From NCBI GenBank assembly GCA_028820215.1, contig JAPPKD010000311.1:1-28488 (forward strand): a stretch of 28,488 bases of DNA, read 5' to 3'. The notes under the pieces were generated by a model. That model was given only the letters and a program-made list of their open reading frames with translations. It had not been told where the DNA came from and did not search any database. Below, in pieces: positions 1 through 7,237 of the stretch (position 1 is its first letter; each line of letters opens with the position of its first letter). Source of the stretch: Spirochaetaceae bacterium. Lineage in GTDB: Bacteria; Spirochaetota; Spirochaetia; SZUA-6; Bin103. Position numbers and translations under genes: made by a program.

Positions 1-339
1 GTGCAGCCCGGAGCCGTCCAGATTGGCCGGATCCCAGACCAGACCCATTACGAATCCGGGTATTATGGCGCCAAAGCCGATGGCGTTGTCCTCCAGGCCG
101 CCGATGTAGGCGATGTCGAAGGAGTACTCGGTCTTGCCTTGGATGCCCATAGGCACCGTGGCAGCGGCCAGCCACGCGGAGGCGTCGGTCTGAGCCAGGC
201 GCCCATCGACATCGTCCCATCTGCCGCCGTCCGTATGGACAGCGACGCCCATGTACATAGCCACGTGACCGTCCGCGAAGGAGAATGAAGCGGCGAGGGC
301 CACGAGAGCCAAGATCAAGAATCTCCATGTCAGCGCCAT
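1..339 (-). CDS. Secreted protein, N-terminal part (runs off window)
   Basis: The frame is open from an ATG at 339 to the window edge (113 codons), so the C-terminus is missing. It begins with a clear signal peptide: MALTWRF, then a hydrophobic run of about 14 residues, with a likely cleavage after SFA. The mature part starts DGHVAMYMGVAVHTDGG and contains a conserved-looking stretch around YSFDIAYIGGLED. A Shine-Dalgarno GGGAGGT lies at 352-346, six bases before the ATG, which fixes the start. The gene is downstream of and co-directional with the split FGE-domain gene, about 190 bp away. I recognise no family; secretion is the only safe functional statement. Confidence 0.75.
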   Translation of the reverse strand, partial: MALTWRFLILALVALAASFSFADGHVAMYMGVAVHTDGGRWDDVDGRLAQTDASAWLAAATVPMGIQGKTEYSFDIAYIGGLEDNAIGFGAIIPGFVMGLVWDPANLDGSGLH

Positions 340-530
340 ATTCGAACCTCCCGTTGATATGATGGAGAGTGTACGTCAGATGGTGGAGGGTGCACCATCA
401 TCGATCTGATCATCACCGAACAGTACCAGCAGCCGCAGGCCGGTGATTTCGCGGCATTGGTGCTGACCATGGACGGGGGAGGCTGCGGGCTCAGCAGGAG
501 GCCCGGCGGCGGTTGTGCCGGCACTAAAGC

Positions 531-814
531 TCACGGCGCGAGCGTCCGGGCAACTCGGAAACCGGTGGATGAATTCCAACGCACCCCCTTTCCGCCCCGG
601 TCGCGATACGCGGAGCGAACGTAGTCGGGGCTATGGGTCCACGAGCCGCCGCGCACCACACGAAGACTGCAGTCTCCACGTTCCCATGCGCTGCCGTCAT
701 CCGGAGCTCCTATATAGCTCTCGCGCCAGCAGTCCTTGACCCACTCCCCTACGTTCCCGAGGACATCGTACAATCCGTGTTCGTTCGGACTGAATTCCCC
801 TACCGGTGCTGTTC
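531..814 (-). pseudogene. SUMF1/FGE-domain protein, C-terminal fragment cut off by transposon
   Basis: This fragment encodes the last 91 residues of a formylglycine-generating-enzyme-like (FGE-sulfatase) domain. It shows NEHGLYDVLGNVGEWVKDCW, then RVVRGGSW, and ends STGFRVART, the usual C-terminal signature of the fold. The matching N-terminal part is at 5106-6071 on the same strand, beyond the transposon. Positions 807-814 are the target-site duplication. Joining GCA (5108-5106) to CCG (806-804) gives GYYRTAPVGEFSPNEHGLYD, an unbroken family-typical sequence. The catalytic cysteines of true FGE are not visible after GGSW, so the intact protein was probably a non-catalytic member of the fold. 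This fragment has lost its own start and signal peptide. Confidence 0.9.
807..814. repeat. 8-bp target-site duplication, left copy
   Basis: TGCTGTTC lies directly before the left transposon end. The identical octamer follows the right end at 5106-5113. Eight bases is the usual duplication length for the IS1595 family. Confidence 0.93.
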
Positions 815-839
815 GGGGATTACCTACAAAAGTAACCAT
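815..839 (+). repeat. Left terminal inverted repeat of IS1595-type transposon
   Basis: This is a 25-bp repeat beginning GGGGATTACCTAC and ending AAAGTAACCAT. It matches the reverse complement of 5081-5105 at 24 of 25 positions; the single difference is A here versus T in the other copy at position 14. Confidence 0.93.
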
Positions 840-864
840 CGCGCCCTGATCGGGAGCGCGGCGG

Positions 865-1212
865 TCATGTGGTGATCGCCTCCCAACTCGCTTCTGCATC
901 CGCGAGCGCCGCCTGGGCTTCATGGTATTCGGCGAGAGACCGCAGGAAGTCGTCTCGGTCAGGGATTACGAGTGTCTCCCCTTCGGGCGAGACCGTCACC
1001 GAGCCCATGGGCGCCCCCCCGACCTCGGCCGTTCCCGGCCTGCGTCCTGGACGAATACGAGGTTTCTCCTGATCTGTGGTGGCGTTGCCGATCTTTGCGA
1101 ACGCTCGGCCCATCTCCTTGAGCTTGTCATGCAGGCATGCCACATGACGTCGCTGCATCTGCATCCGGCGGTAGGCCGCCCCGACCAGCCTGTCCTGTTC
1201 GTTTTCGCTCAT
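865..1212 (-). CDS. Transposon cargo: 115-aa hypothetical protein
   Basis: The frame runs from ATG 1212 to a TGA 25 bp inside the left repeat. The protein (MSENEQDRLVGAAYRRMQMQ...) is charged. It has a helical N-terminus, a basic centre (RIRPGRRPG), a short beta-like stretch (MGSVTVSPEGETLVIPDRDDF) and an alanine/glutamate-rich C-terminal helix (EYHEAQAALADAEASWEAI) that may form a coiled coil. An upstream ATG at 1242 is possible, but the MSENE start leaves room for the divergent transposase promoter. The starts of this gene and the transposase are 61 bp apart, so they share a control region. I recognise no family; a role as transposition accessory or regulator is only an inference from position. 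Confidence 0.6.
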   Translation of the reverse strand: MSENEQDRLVGAAYRRMQMQRRHVACLHDKLKEMGRAFAKIGNATTDQEKPRIRPGRRPGTAEVGGAPMGSVTVSPEGETLVIPDRDDFLRSLAEYHEAQAALADAEASWEAITT

Positions 1213-1235
1213 GCCCGCAATGGTACCGCATCCGC

Positions 1236-1264
1236 TTGACACGCGCCGCCCCGGCGGTTACTCT
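1236..1264 (+). promoter_or_regulatory. Promoter of the transposase gene, possibly leaderless
   Basis: TTGACA at 1236-1241 is followed 17 bases later by TACTCT (1259-1264). The transposase ATG is at 1274, only nine bases further, with no Shine-Dalgarno between, so the transcript would be nearly leaderless. The spacer holds a small palindrome (CCGCC-CC-GGCGG) that could be an operator. Motif reading only. Confidence 0.45.
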
Positions 1265-1273
1265 TATTCCATA

Positions 1274-2248
1274 ATGAAAGCGCGCAGGAACGGCGGCGGC
1301 CCCGGGAAGAGTCACCGGAAGGGCATCTCCATCCAGACGCTGATGAGCATGTTCCCCTCGGACGAAGCGGCAGAGCAGTGGTTCATCGAGAGCCGCTGGC
1401 CGGACGGCATCACCTGCGCGAGCTGCGGATCCGACAACGTCCAGGAGAAGACCTCCCACCCGCGGATGCCGCACCGCTGCCGGTCCTGCCGAAAGTTCTT
1501 CTCGGTGAAGCACGGCACCGCGATGGAGAGTTCCAAGATCGGCTACCAAGCATGGGCGATCGCCGTCTACATCATGGCGACGGGCCTGAAGGGCACCAGC
1601 AGCATGAAGCTGCACCGCGACCTGGACATCACGCAGAAGAGCGCTTGGCACATGGCACACCGCATCCGGGAGAGCTTCGACGAGAACCCGGATCTGTTCG
1701 AGGGGCCGGTGGAGGCCGACGAGGCGTACTTCGGCGGCAAGCAGAAGAACCGGCACCGCGATGAGCGGCGCTTCGATGGCCCCGGCCGGTCAGGCAAGCG
1801 TGTGGTGGCTGGCGTGAAGGATCGCGCCACCAACCGCATCAGCGCCGCCACCGTCGAGACGACGCGGCGGCGCGAGTTGCAAGGCTTCGTCGCCCAGCGG
1901 GCGAGCGTCGGAGCCGACCACTACACCGACGATCTGGCCAGCTACCAGGGCCTGCCGAACCACACGGCAGTCCGGCACTCGATGGGCGAGTACGTCCGGG
2001 GCCAAGCGCACATCAACGGGATGGAGTCCTTCTGGTCGATGATGAAGCGGGGCTACTACGGCACCTACCACCGGATGAGCCCCGCGCACCTGCAACGCTA
2101 CGTCAACGAGTTCGCCGGCCGCCACAACCAGCGCTCCGACGACACCATCGATCAGATGCGGGGCATGGTGCGCGGGATGGTCGGGAAGCGCCTCCGGTAC
2201 AAGGACCTCGCGGTCGGTCGCCAGAACCCCGACGCCCGCGCCACGTAA
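1274..2248 (+). CDS. IS1595-family (ISXO2-like) transposase
   Basis: This 324-aa protein is full length for the family. Residues 48-72 form a zinc ribbon: CASC, then CRSC, with Cys at 48, 51, 69 and 72. The catalytic domain follows: EADEAYFGGK with Asp149, YTDDLASYQG with Asp219/220, and HINGMESFWSMMKRGYYGTY at 246-265 with Asn248 and Glu251, the hallmark segment of IS1595 enzymes. The ATG at 1274 starts MKARRNGGG. A frame opening 63 bases upstream would run through the promoter, so I prefer 1274. It should cut and join the GGGGATTACC ends at 815 and 5105. All active-site motifs look intact, so it is probably functional. It is the only mobility gene in the element. Confidence 0.95.
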   Translation: MKARRNGGGPGKSHRKGISIQTLMSMFPSDEAAEQWFIESRWPDGITCASCGSDNVQEKTSHPRMPHRCRSCRKFFSVKHGTAMESSKIGYQAWAIAVYIMATGLKGTSSMKLHRDLDITQKSAWHMAHRIRESFDENPDLFEGPVEADEAYFGGKQKNRHRDERRFDGPGRSGKRVVAGVKDRATNRISAATVETTRRRELQGFVAQRASVGADHYTDDLASYQGLPNHTAVRHSMGEYVRGQAHINGMESFWSMMKRGYYGTYHRMSPAHLQRYVNEFAGRHNQRSDDTIDQMRGMVRGMVGKRLRYKDLAVGRQNPDARAT

Positions 2249-2251
2249 GAC

Positions 2252-2527
2252 CTACCCCATATCCTCCATGAATCTCTTGGCTGCAGTCGTAAGTCGATCA
2301 CTCAACTTCTCGGCAGCCTTGTGGACATAATGCCCGATTTCTTTCACTCCATTGCCGCCATTGACATCGACATCAATCGCCAGTGTGGCAAGGATATTAT
2401 CGGGTCGGGGTTCCCCATCAAACTCCTTATGGAGATTGAATGTGAACCGCATTTTCTTCTTGTGCGGGATGTTCGTCACCGTCCCAAGACAAATGCGGAA
2501 ATGATCAGTCACTATGATCTCCGACAT
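2252..2527 (-). CDS. Transposon cargo: 91-aa hypothetical protein
   Basis: The protein begins MSEIIVTDHFRICLGTV. It has alternating hydrophobic stretches (MRFTFNLHKEF, NILATLAIDVDV) suggesting a small beta-sheet fold, then a helical C-terminus (VKEIGHYVHKAAEKLSDRLT). The ATG at 2527 is preceded by GGAGGAGGA at useful spacing; an ATG at 2548 is the alternative. The stop lies four bases from the transposase stop, so the genes converge with almost no gap. The metzincin gene ends about 150 bp upstream on the same strand, with a strong hairpin between. Base composition is clearly AT-richer than the transposase. No family recognised, and no function is proposed. Confidence 0.6.
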   Translation of the reverse strand: MSEIIVTDHFRICLGTVTNIPHKKKMRFTFNLHKEFDGEPRPDNILATLAIDVDVNGGNGVKEIGHYVHKAAEKLSDRLTTAAKRFMEDMG

Positions 2528-2624
2528 AACGGAATCTTCCTCCTCCATCCCTCTTGACGATTCGACAGGAGGACCGGCACACTGCCAGTTGTAGTTACCC
2601 TGCCGCCCGTCAATGGGCTGTATG

Positions 2625-2665
2625 AGCCCGCACCCCCGAACGGATGGGGGGTGCGGGCTTTTCTT
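2625..2665 (+). terminator. Rho-independent terminator hairpin
   Basis: A 13-bp perfect stem (2625-2637 with 2647-2659) flanks a nine-base loop and is followed on the plus strand by TTTTCTT. The T-tract orients it for plus-strand transcripts, so it would stop read-through from the transposase before the metzincin gene. The stem may also mark the 3' end of the minus-strand metzincin message, but there is no T-tract on that side. Confidence 0.75.
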
Positions 2666-2679
2666 ACGGTCGAACCATA

Positions 2680-4407
2680 TCAGGGCAGAACAACCCCTGG
2701 GTAGCCCAGGTCCTTCATCATCGCGAGCGTCAGCAGGCTCTCCTCCCACGGCGCACGCGGTGACATGATCTGCCTGTGAAATGGCAGGTGGGACTCGTCT
2801 GACGTCAGTGGGACGCCGTACTTCTTGACGTCGTCCACATCCCAGGGGAGGCCCGTTCGAGCGAACTGGGCGCGCGCCGTGGCGCCGGTGAAGCGCCACT
2901 GGCCACCAGCTACCTCGGTGAGGTTCAGCGCGCGGAACACCACGCGGTCGAACCCCAGGGCGTGGCCGAGTTCGTGGCGCACCAGCTTCTCGATGCGCCC
3001 TGGTCCGTCCCAAGCGTAGTCCTCTCCCCGGCTGCGGACATAGTCCTCGTGGATCACGATCCGCGCGAGAATCGGTAGGGCGAACCCTTCCTCCGGGTAG
3101 GTGCCTCCAGTGCCGCGCGGTTGGCAGACGAACGCTCGGCCGCCGTTACGCGGCGCGTCCTTGCCGATCTCAACTATCACCGCGATGTCGTCGACCGTCT
3201 GCCCTTTGACGAGCCATCCGACGTTTCTGCAGTAGTACGAACGTGAGAGGGGATCGTCCGGTATGTCCCCGGTGATCTTGCTCTCCCACCACTTCACCGC
3301 GCGGTCGACTTCGCCCTCGAACACCGACACACGTCCAGAGGCGCGACCGTTCGCGGCGGGCCGTCCGATCGCAGCGGAGTTCACGCCCAGGTAGTGGATG
3401 TCGATGTCGAAGTCAGACCGCGGCTCGGGAAGCGCGGGCAGCACATCATCGCAGAATGGGTACCAGTCGATGTCACTTCCACCCTGATTGAGCCGTGATC
3501 GGAGAGCCGAAGGCAGGCAGCCGTCGAGCCCGCTACCGTCGATGTCGAGGAAGTGGAGCTTCGTCAGCCGCGCCCATGATGCTGGAATCTCTCCGGTGAG
3601 GCCGTTGTATCGAAGGCTCAGGGAGTACAGCTCGGCCAAATCACTGAGTGAGTCCGGCACTGTCCCGTTCAAGTCCATGAATCCGAGACCGATGTACGTC
3701 ACGCGCCGGGGCCGTCCAGATCCGTGCAATCCGATGCCTATGTGTTCCCATTCTTCTATCGGAGTGGCCGCGTCCCAGCCGAGACCTTCATCGTGTAGTA
3801 CGTACTGAGCCGCCAAGAGAATGTCGCGGTCGGCCTTCAGACCAGCGTCCGGATCCGTGATCGTCCAAGGCATCGTCCATGTGGCCGAACCGCTCGCGTT
3901 CGTCGCCGTGACGGTGATCGTGCCGGTGCCCACCGTGGTCGGCGTGCCGGTGATCCGGCGCGTCGCTGGACTGAACTGCAATCCCGATGGGAGACCGCGC
4001 GCGCTGTAGGTCGGCGCCGGATGCCCCACGTCCGCCGCTGGCACCGTGAAGGTGGGGATCGCCGACCCGAGGCTCCATGATTGCGAGTCCCCGGTTCTGT
4101 CGGTCCAACTCGGGGCGCGTGGCTCCGGCTCAGTCGGGGGATCGGGCTCTGTCGGGGGATCGGGCTCCGGCTCTGTCGGAGGATCTGGATCAGGTTGGGT
4201 TGGCGGGTCGGGCTGCTGCGTCATTTCGTCACAGCCGACTGCCAGCAGCACAGCAAGGATCACCGTCGCGATTCGGGTCGCGATCGAGATTGGTCGGCGC
4301 TGACGCACTCGGCGTCGAGCGAAAGTCTCCCTTGGGCCGCTGCTCGTCGGTACGGATCTGGAGCGCGGCCGCCAGGGCAGCGGTAGAGCGCGGTGGAGCG
4401 TCTTCAT
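2680..4407 (-). CDS. Transposon cargo: Ig/LRR/metzincin lipoprotein (leishmanolysin-like metallopeptidase)
   Basis: A GTG at 4416 would give 578 aa (numbering used here); the ATG three codons in (4407) is my preferred start. A hydrophobic stretch ends in the lipobox LLAVGC, with Cys62 lipidated. Residues 68-99 are a repetitive Pro/Asp/Glu linker, about 105-188 an Ig-like domain of the putative-Ig type (GLPSGLQFSPATRRITGTP), and 238-305 plant-type leucine-rich repeats (LSLRYNGLTGEIPASW). The rest is a metzincin: HELGHALGF at 481-489, a likely third ligand in SHLPFH (His543), and the Met-turn IMSP at 550-553, ending LAMMKDLGYPG as in leishmanolysin-like M8 enzymes. Expected to be a surface-anchored protease. 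Substrate unknown. It is the largest cargo gene of the transposon. Confidence 0.85.
   Translation of the reverse strand: MKTLHRALPLPWRPRSRSVPTSSGPRETFARRRVRQRRPISIATRIATVILAVLLAVGCDEMTQQPDPPTQPDPDPPTEPEPDPPTEPDPPTEPEPRAPSWTDRTGDSQSWSLGSAIPTFTVPAADVGHPAPTYSARGLPSGLQFSPATRRITGTPTTVGTGTITVTATNASGSATWTMPWTITDPDAGLKADRDILLAAQYVLHDEGLGWDAATPIEEWEHIGIGLHGSGRPRRVTYIGLGFMDLNGTVPDSLSDLAELYSLSLRYNGLTGEIPASWARLTKLHFLDIDGSGLDGCLPSALRSRLNQGGSDIDWYPFCDDVLPALPEPRSDFDIDIHYLGVNSAAIGRPAANGRASGRVSVFEGEVDRAVKWWESKITGDIPDDPLSRSYYCRNVGWLVKGQTVDDIAVIVEIGKDAPRNGGRAFVCQPRGTGGTYPEEGFALPILARIVIHEDYVRSRGEDYAWDGPGRIEKLVRHELGHALGFDRVVFRALNLTEVAGGQWRFTGATARAQFARTGLPWDVDDVKKYGVPLTSDESHLPFHRQIMSPRAPWEESLLTLAMMKDLGYPGVVLP
4120..4215 (-). 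repeat. Short tandem repeat encoding a Pro-Glu/Asp linker
   Basis: Imperfect repeats of a 12-18-base unit resembling CCCGATCCCCCGACAGAG (minus strand) encode the PDPPTEP/EPDPPTEP linker of the metzincin lipoprotein. Copy number could vary by slippage without breaking the frame. Confidence 0.75.
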
Positions 4408-4664
4408 GGTCCCCACCCCCTTTTTTCGGCCCCAGGCATAGGTGCCGGGCCGTATTCAGTACAGGCGACCAAGCGCTGACGCGCACTGGTATCTGTGGTC
4501 CCGGTCTGTTCACTCCGGGCCGGGGTAGCTACTCCCCTGCCCATGCGGAGCTCTTGTATTCGACCAGCGACCCGGCATGAGCCGCGCCAGACCTGATCGC
4601 CTGTACTGTTGACGGAGGATTGTGCACGAGAGTAACCTATGGCGCAATGGCCAAGGGCGGTACG

Positions 4665-4853
4665 ATGGCGACCGACAACTCCATCGGCGCGATTCTCGCG
4701 CGGATGGAACTCAACGAGGACAACGACCACGACGACGCGCAAGCGCCGCCGTTCGTCCTGCGGCCACCACGCGGGCCGATGCGTGGGTCGCGCACCGGCC
4801 TCCCGCCCACGCAGAAGCGGCTTGACCAGATTCTCCGACGGAAGGGGTTCTGA
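4665..4853 (+). CDS. Transposon cargo: small hypothetical protein (62 aa)
   Basis: The protein starts MATDNSIGAILARMELNEDN, continues with an acidic patch (EDNDHDD), a proline/arginine-rich middle (FVLRPPRGPMRGSRTG) and a basic C-terminus (QKRLDQILRRKGF). In-frame starts also exist at 4647 (ATG) and 4620 (TTG). AAGGGCGG just before 4665 is a possible weak Shine-Dalgarno, so 4665 is chosen with caution. It precedes another small gene by 35 bp in the same direction, and both lie between the divergent metzincin gene and the right end. No family recognised. Size, charge and position suggest a DNA- or transposase-associated accessory protein, which is inference only. Confidence 0.5.
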   Translation: MATDNSIGAILARMELNEDNDHDDAQAPPFVLRPPRGPMRGSRTGLPPTQKRLDQILRRKGF

Positions 4854-4888
4854 TTCATGCCGAGGGGGGCACAGGAAAGGAGAGACCG

Positions 4889-5071
4889 ATGCCTGAACCA
4901 GAGAATGACGCCCCGAAGCGCGGCCCCGGTCGACCACGCAAGCACCCGTTCCCCTGGGATCAGCCGCTGGGCGTGAGCCCGCGCGTGCTGGCGATGGCGG
5001 TGCTCAGGCCCCCGAAGGCCAAGCCTCGCACTGACGAGGAGGAGACCGATCCGCCACCCGATCAACCCTGA
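4889..5071 (+). CDS. Transposon cargo: 60-aa protein with AT-hook-like motif
   Basis: The ATG at 4889 follows AAAGGAGAG at good spacing, so translation is credible. Residues 9-19 read KRGPGRPRKHP, containing the GRPRK core of an AT-hook, which elsewhere binds the minor groove of AT-rich DNA. The rest is proline-rich with an acidic tail (TDEEETDPPPDQP). The stop overlaps a CCCTGATCGG sequence also found next to the left terminal repeat and lies nine bases from the right repeat. A protein that binds DNA near the ends would make sense, but nothing beyond the motif supports this. Confidence 0.6.
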   Translation: MPEPENDAPKRGPGRPRKHPFPWDQPLGVSPRVLAMAVLRPPKAKPRTDEEETDPPPDQP

Positions 5072-5080
5072 TCGGCGGGC

Positions 5081-5105
5081 ATGGTTACTTTAGTAGGTAA
5101 TCCCC
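5081..5105 (-). repeat. Right terminal inverted repeat of IS1595-type transposon
   Basis: The reverse complement starts GGGGATTACCTAC and matches 815-839 at 24 of 25 positions. The element ends at 5105, followed by the second TGCTGTTC. Confidence 0.93.
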
Positions 5106-6071
5106 TGCTGTTCGGTAGTAACCGTCGTCGCAGGCCGCTACTGTGGCACCGCTCGAGTGCCTCTTCAGGGACTGGTCAGCCCCATTCGAATATCGACATT
5201 GAGCCGAAGAACTATCTCCCCAGTACCGCGCCGCACTACTTCCAGCGCGCGCTACGTACTCCCATTCCGCTTCAGTCAATAGCCGGTAGGGCTCCCCGGT
5301 CTCTCTCCGCAGCCACGCGACGAATCGCTGCGCGTCCTCCCAACTCACATGGATGACCGGCCGGCGCCCGCGCCCCCACCCTGCGTCGTCGGGAACATAG
5401 CCGCCGCAGCCGCCGGCGCTTACGCACGCGTCCCACTCGTCGAACGTCACCTCGTACACACCCACGGCAAACGCCTCGCGTATCGTCACCCAATGCTGAG
5501 GTCCTTCGTGCTGTTGGATCCTGCCTTCTTCCGAGGACGGCGACCCCATCAGGTAGCTACCGGCCGGGACAACCACCATCGCAATGTTGCGCGCAACCTC
5601 GACTGCGGCCGCTCTTGCTCTGGCTGCTGCTTCGGCCCTCGCTTCGGCTTCGGCTTTCGCTGCTGCCTCGGCTTTGGCTATAGCCGCTACGGCTTCGGCG
5701 GCTCTCTCCGCAGCTTGCGTAGCCGTATGCAGCAGACTCAGTGAATCCCGGTAGTGCGTTGCTACCCGCCCGGCAATCTTCAGGTAGTGGGTCACCGCCG
5801 AAACAGCCTCCTCGTACTCACCAGCCATATGCAGAACCTGTGCGTACTTGAAGTGGAATTCGTCTGGAATAGTCAGGTCATGCTGCTCCTGCAGCGCGAA
5901 GATCTTGCCCAAGGCCTCGGCGGCTGCGGCGTAGTTCTTCTGCGTGATGTAGTCCTCCGCCTGGACCAGATGCAGGTCGGCCTGAATCGCGGGATCCAAG
6001 TCGGCGGCCAAAGGCCATGTCGTCAAGACCAGTAAATGGAGTGCCGCGACGGTGAGTGCCGAGGGTCTCAT
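5085..6071 (-). pseudogene. SUMF1/FGE-domain protein, N-terminal fragment cut off by transposon
   Basis: Translation starts at ATG 6071, preceded by GGAGGGAG. The native sequence ends at 5106; seven further codons (GDYLLK and a stop) are transposon DNA. Order of parts: signal peptide ([23 protein letters not shown]); a helical TPR-like region with paired repeats ([28 protein letters not shown]); a long Ala/Glu/Arg coiled coil; and the start of the FGE domain ([20 protein letters not shown], then [25 protein letters not shown] and [15 protein letters not shown]). Without the insertion the gene would encode 413 aa with the 531-806 part. The truncated product lacks the C-terminal third of the domain and is presumably non-functional. 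The intact protein was likely secreted. Confidence 0.9.
5106..5113. repeat. 8-bp target-site duplication, right copy
   Basis: TGCTGTTC, identical to 807-814, directly outside the right end of the element. Confidence 0.93.
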
Positions 6072-6400
6072 CACTCCCTCCGCATAGGTACGTGGGGCGT
6101 CCGTGCTCCCGTGTCGGACTCCGAGAGCAGGTTTGGGTTGCGCGCCAAGCTGCGAGTCTGCGGTGGACATGGGTGTTCAGCCTCCGGACGAACAGGTCGG
6201 TCTGGCTCGGCAGTGAAGCCGCACTCTTCGCATCGGTAGGAGGGTATGCAGAATTGGTTAGTGCCGCAACCGCCGGCCCGCCGTAGGAGCGGGTCCCCAC
6301 GCTTCTTCTCAAACGCCTGCCGGTAGTGCTTGGCTACCTGTCTGGCTTGGCCGCCCGGCCGCCCGGACTCGGATTGACACGGCGCGGAGGGGCGCGCACG
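6072..6400. other. Intergenic region between divergent genes, 329 bp
   Basis: This separates the minus-strand FGE-domain gene from the plus-strand signalling operon and should carry promoters for both. On the plus side TTGACA lies at 6374-6379. A minus-strand open frame crosses it and ends in a TGATG overlap with the FGE start; it reads a short Cys-rich stretch (CGTNQFCIPSYRCEECGF) like a zinc ribbon. I found no convincing start codon for it, so it may be a remnant or chance. Confidence 0.4.
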
Positions 6401-7237
6401 GTGTTCCCCATGGAGAGGATCACCGCCGCGGGAGAACCACGATCGACGGCGGTTCGCTTCAGCCTCCGTCCGCGCGTCGCGGCGAGCATCTGCTTCATCC
6501 TGGCTTCCGCCGTTACCCTCACGGGACTGCTGAACCACTACGAATACCAGAAGTACCTGGCCGGCCTGCTGCGCGACCGGCACGCGCTCGTGCTGCAGGA
6601 CATCGGTCACAACATAGAGGCGTCGCTGTCGCTGGGACTGGCCCTGAACGCGCTGCCCGGCGTGGACGGGGACCTGTTGGACAGCATGCAGCAGCACGAC
6701 CAGGTGCTCTCGATCGAGATGTTCGACGAGCACGGGATCGTCCTCTACGGCACCGACGAGAGCCTGCGCGGGGACCTGGTGTCCGAGGACTGGGTTGCCG
6801 CGTGGAACGCGGGCGAGCCGGTCTGGTCGCGGCTGGAGCCGGACGCGCACGTGGTCGGCCTGCGGGTGGAGAACAGCCTGGGGCAGGCGGTCGGATCGCT
6901 CGCGCTGCGTTTCTCACGCGCGGAGTTCGACGAGAACGTGCAGGACATGGCGCTGCGGATCGCCGGTCTGTGCGCGGCGGTCGTGGTCGGGTTCGTGCTG
7001 CTCGGCGCCGTCCTGTCGGTGTTCGTGACGCGGCCGTTGCGGCAGCGCCTGCATGCGATGCAGGCGCCCATCGATCCCGGGATCGAGATCCATGCCGGGA
7101 TGGACCCCGATCCGCACGCCGTGCGGTTCGCGGAGACGACGGAGGCGGCTAGCCGAGCGGTTTCCAACGGGGCCGAGGAGATCCGCCGGATCGCGCGGGA
7201 GGCCGGCCGGCAGGTCGGCGCCGGCAGCGCGCGATGA
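6401..7237 (+). CDS. Two-TM membrane sensor protein, no output domain
   Basis: GTG at 6401 is preceded by GGAGGGG (6386-6392) at eight bases, so I prefer it to the ATG at 6410. The 278-aa protein has a first membrane segment at about 27-44 and an extracytoplasmic domain of roughly 140 residues with a PAS/Cache-like beta pattern (VLSIEMFDEHGIVLYGTDESL, VGLRVENSLGQAVGSLALRF). A second membrane segment follows at about 187-209, then a cytoplasmic tail beginning TRPLRQRL like the start of a HAMP linker. The tail is short, with no kinase, cyclase or methyl-accepting domain. Its stop overlaps the next start (ATGA), so it is co-translated with a larger sensor-MFS protein and may form a complex with it. 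Confidence 0.75.
   Translation: MFPMERITAAGEPRSTAVRFSLRPRVAASICFILASAVTLTGLLNHYEYQKYLAGLLRDRHALVLQDIGHNIEASLSLGLALNALPGVDGDLLDSMQQHDQVLSIEMFDEHGIVLYGTDESLRGDLVSEDWVAAWNAGEPVWSRLEPDAHVVGLRVENSLGQAVGSLALRFSRAEFDENVQDMALRIAGLCAAVVVGFVLLGAVLSVFVTRPLRQRLHAMQAPIDPGIEIHAGMDPDPHAVRFAETTEAASRAVSNGAEEIRRIAREAGRQVGAGSAR

Larger units (their letters stand above)
815..5105 (+). mobile_element. IS1595-type transposon with cargo genes, 4291 bp
   Basis: The ends are 25-bp inverted repeats starting GGGGATTACCTAC and differing at one position. They are bounded by an exact 8-bp duplication, TGCTGTTC. The only transposase inside is of the IS1595/ISXO2 type, so the ends, duplication length and enzyme agree. The element is much longer than a simple IS1595-family IS (commonly around 1 kb) because it carries at least five other genes: a 115-aa protein, a 91-aa protein, a metzincin lipoprotein and two small proteins. 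Coding sequence comes within 25 bp of the left repeat and 9 bp of the right one. I saw no internal copies of the terminal repeat, which argues against nested insertions. It splits an FGE-domain gene, and the near-perfect repeats and duplication suggest recent insertion. Confidence 0.92.

Noticed and set aside
815..5105. Two nested transposons rather than one unit
   Set aside because: No further copy of the terminal repeat and no second transposase or duplication was found inside.
6073..6340. Minus-strand zinc-ribbon-like frame (CGTNQFC ... CEECGF) coupled to the FGE gene by TGATG
   Set aside because: No start codon or Shine-Dalgarno near the Cys-rich part, and the rest has no family features; kept only as a remark on the intergenic region.
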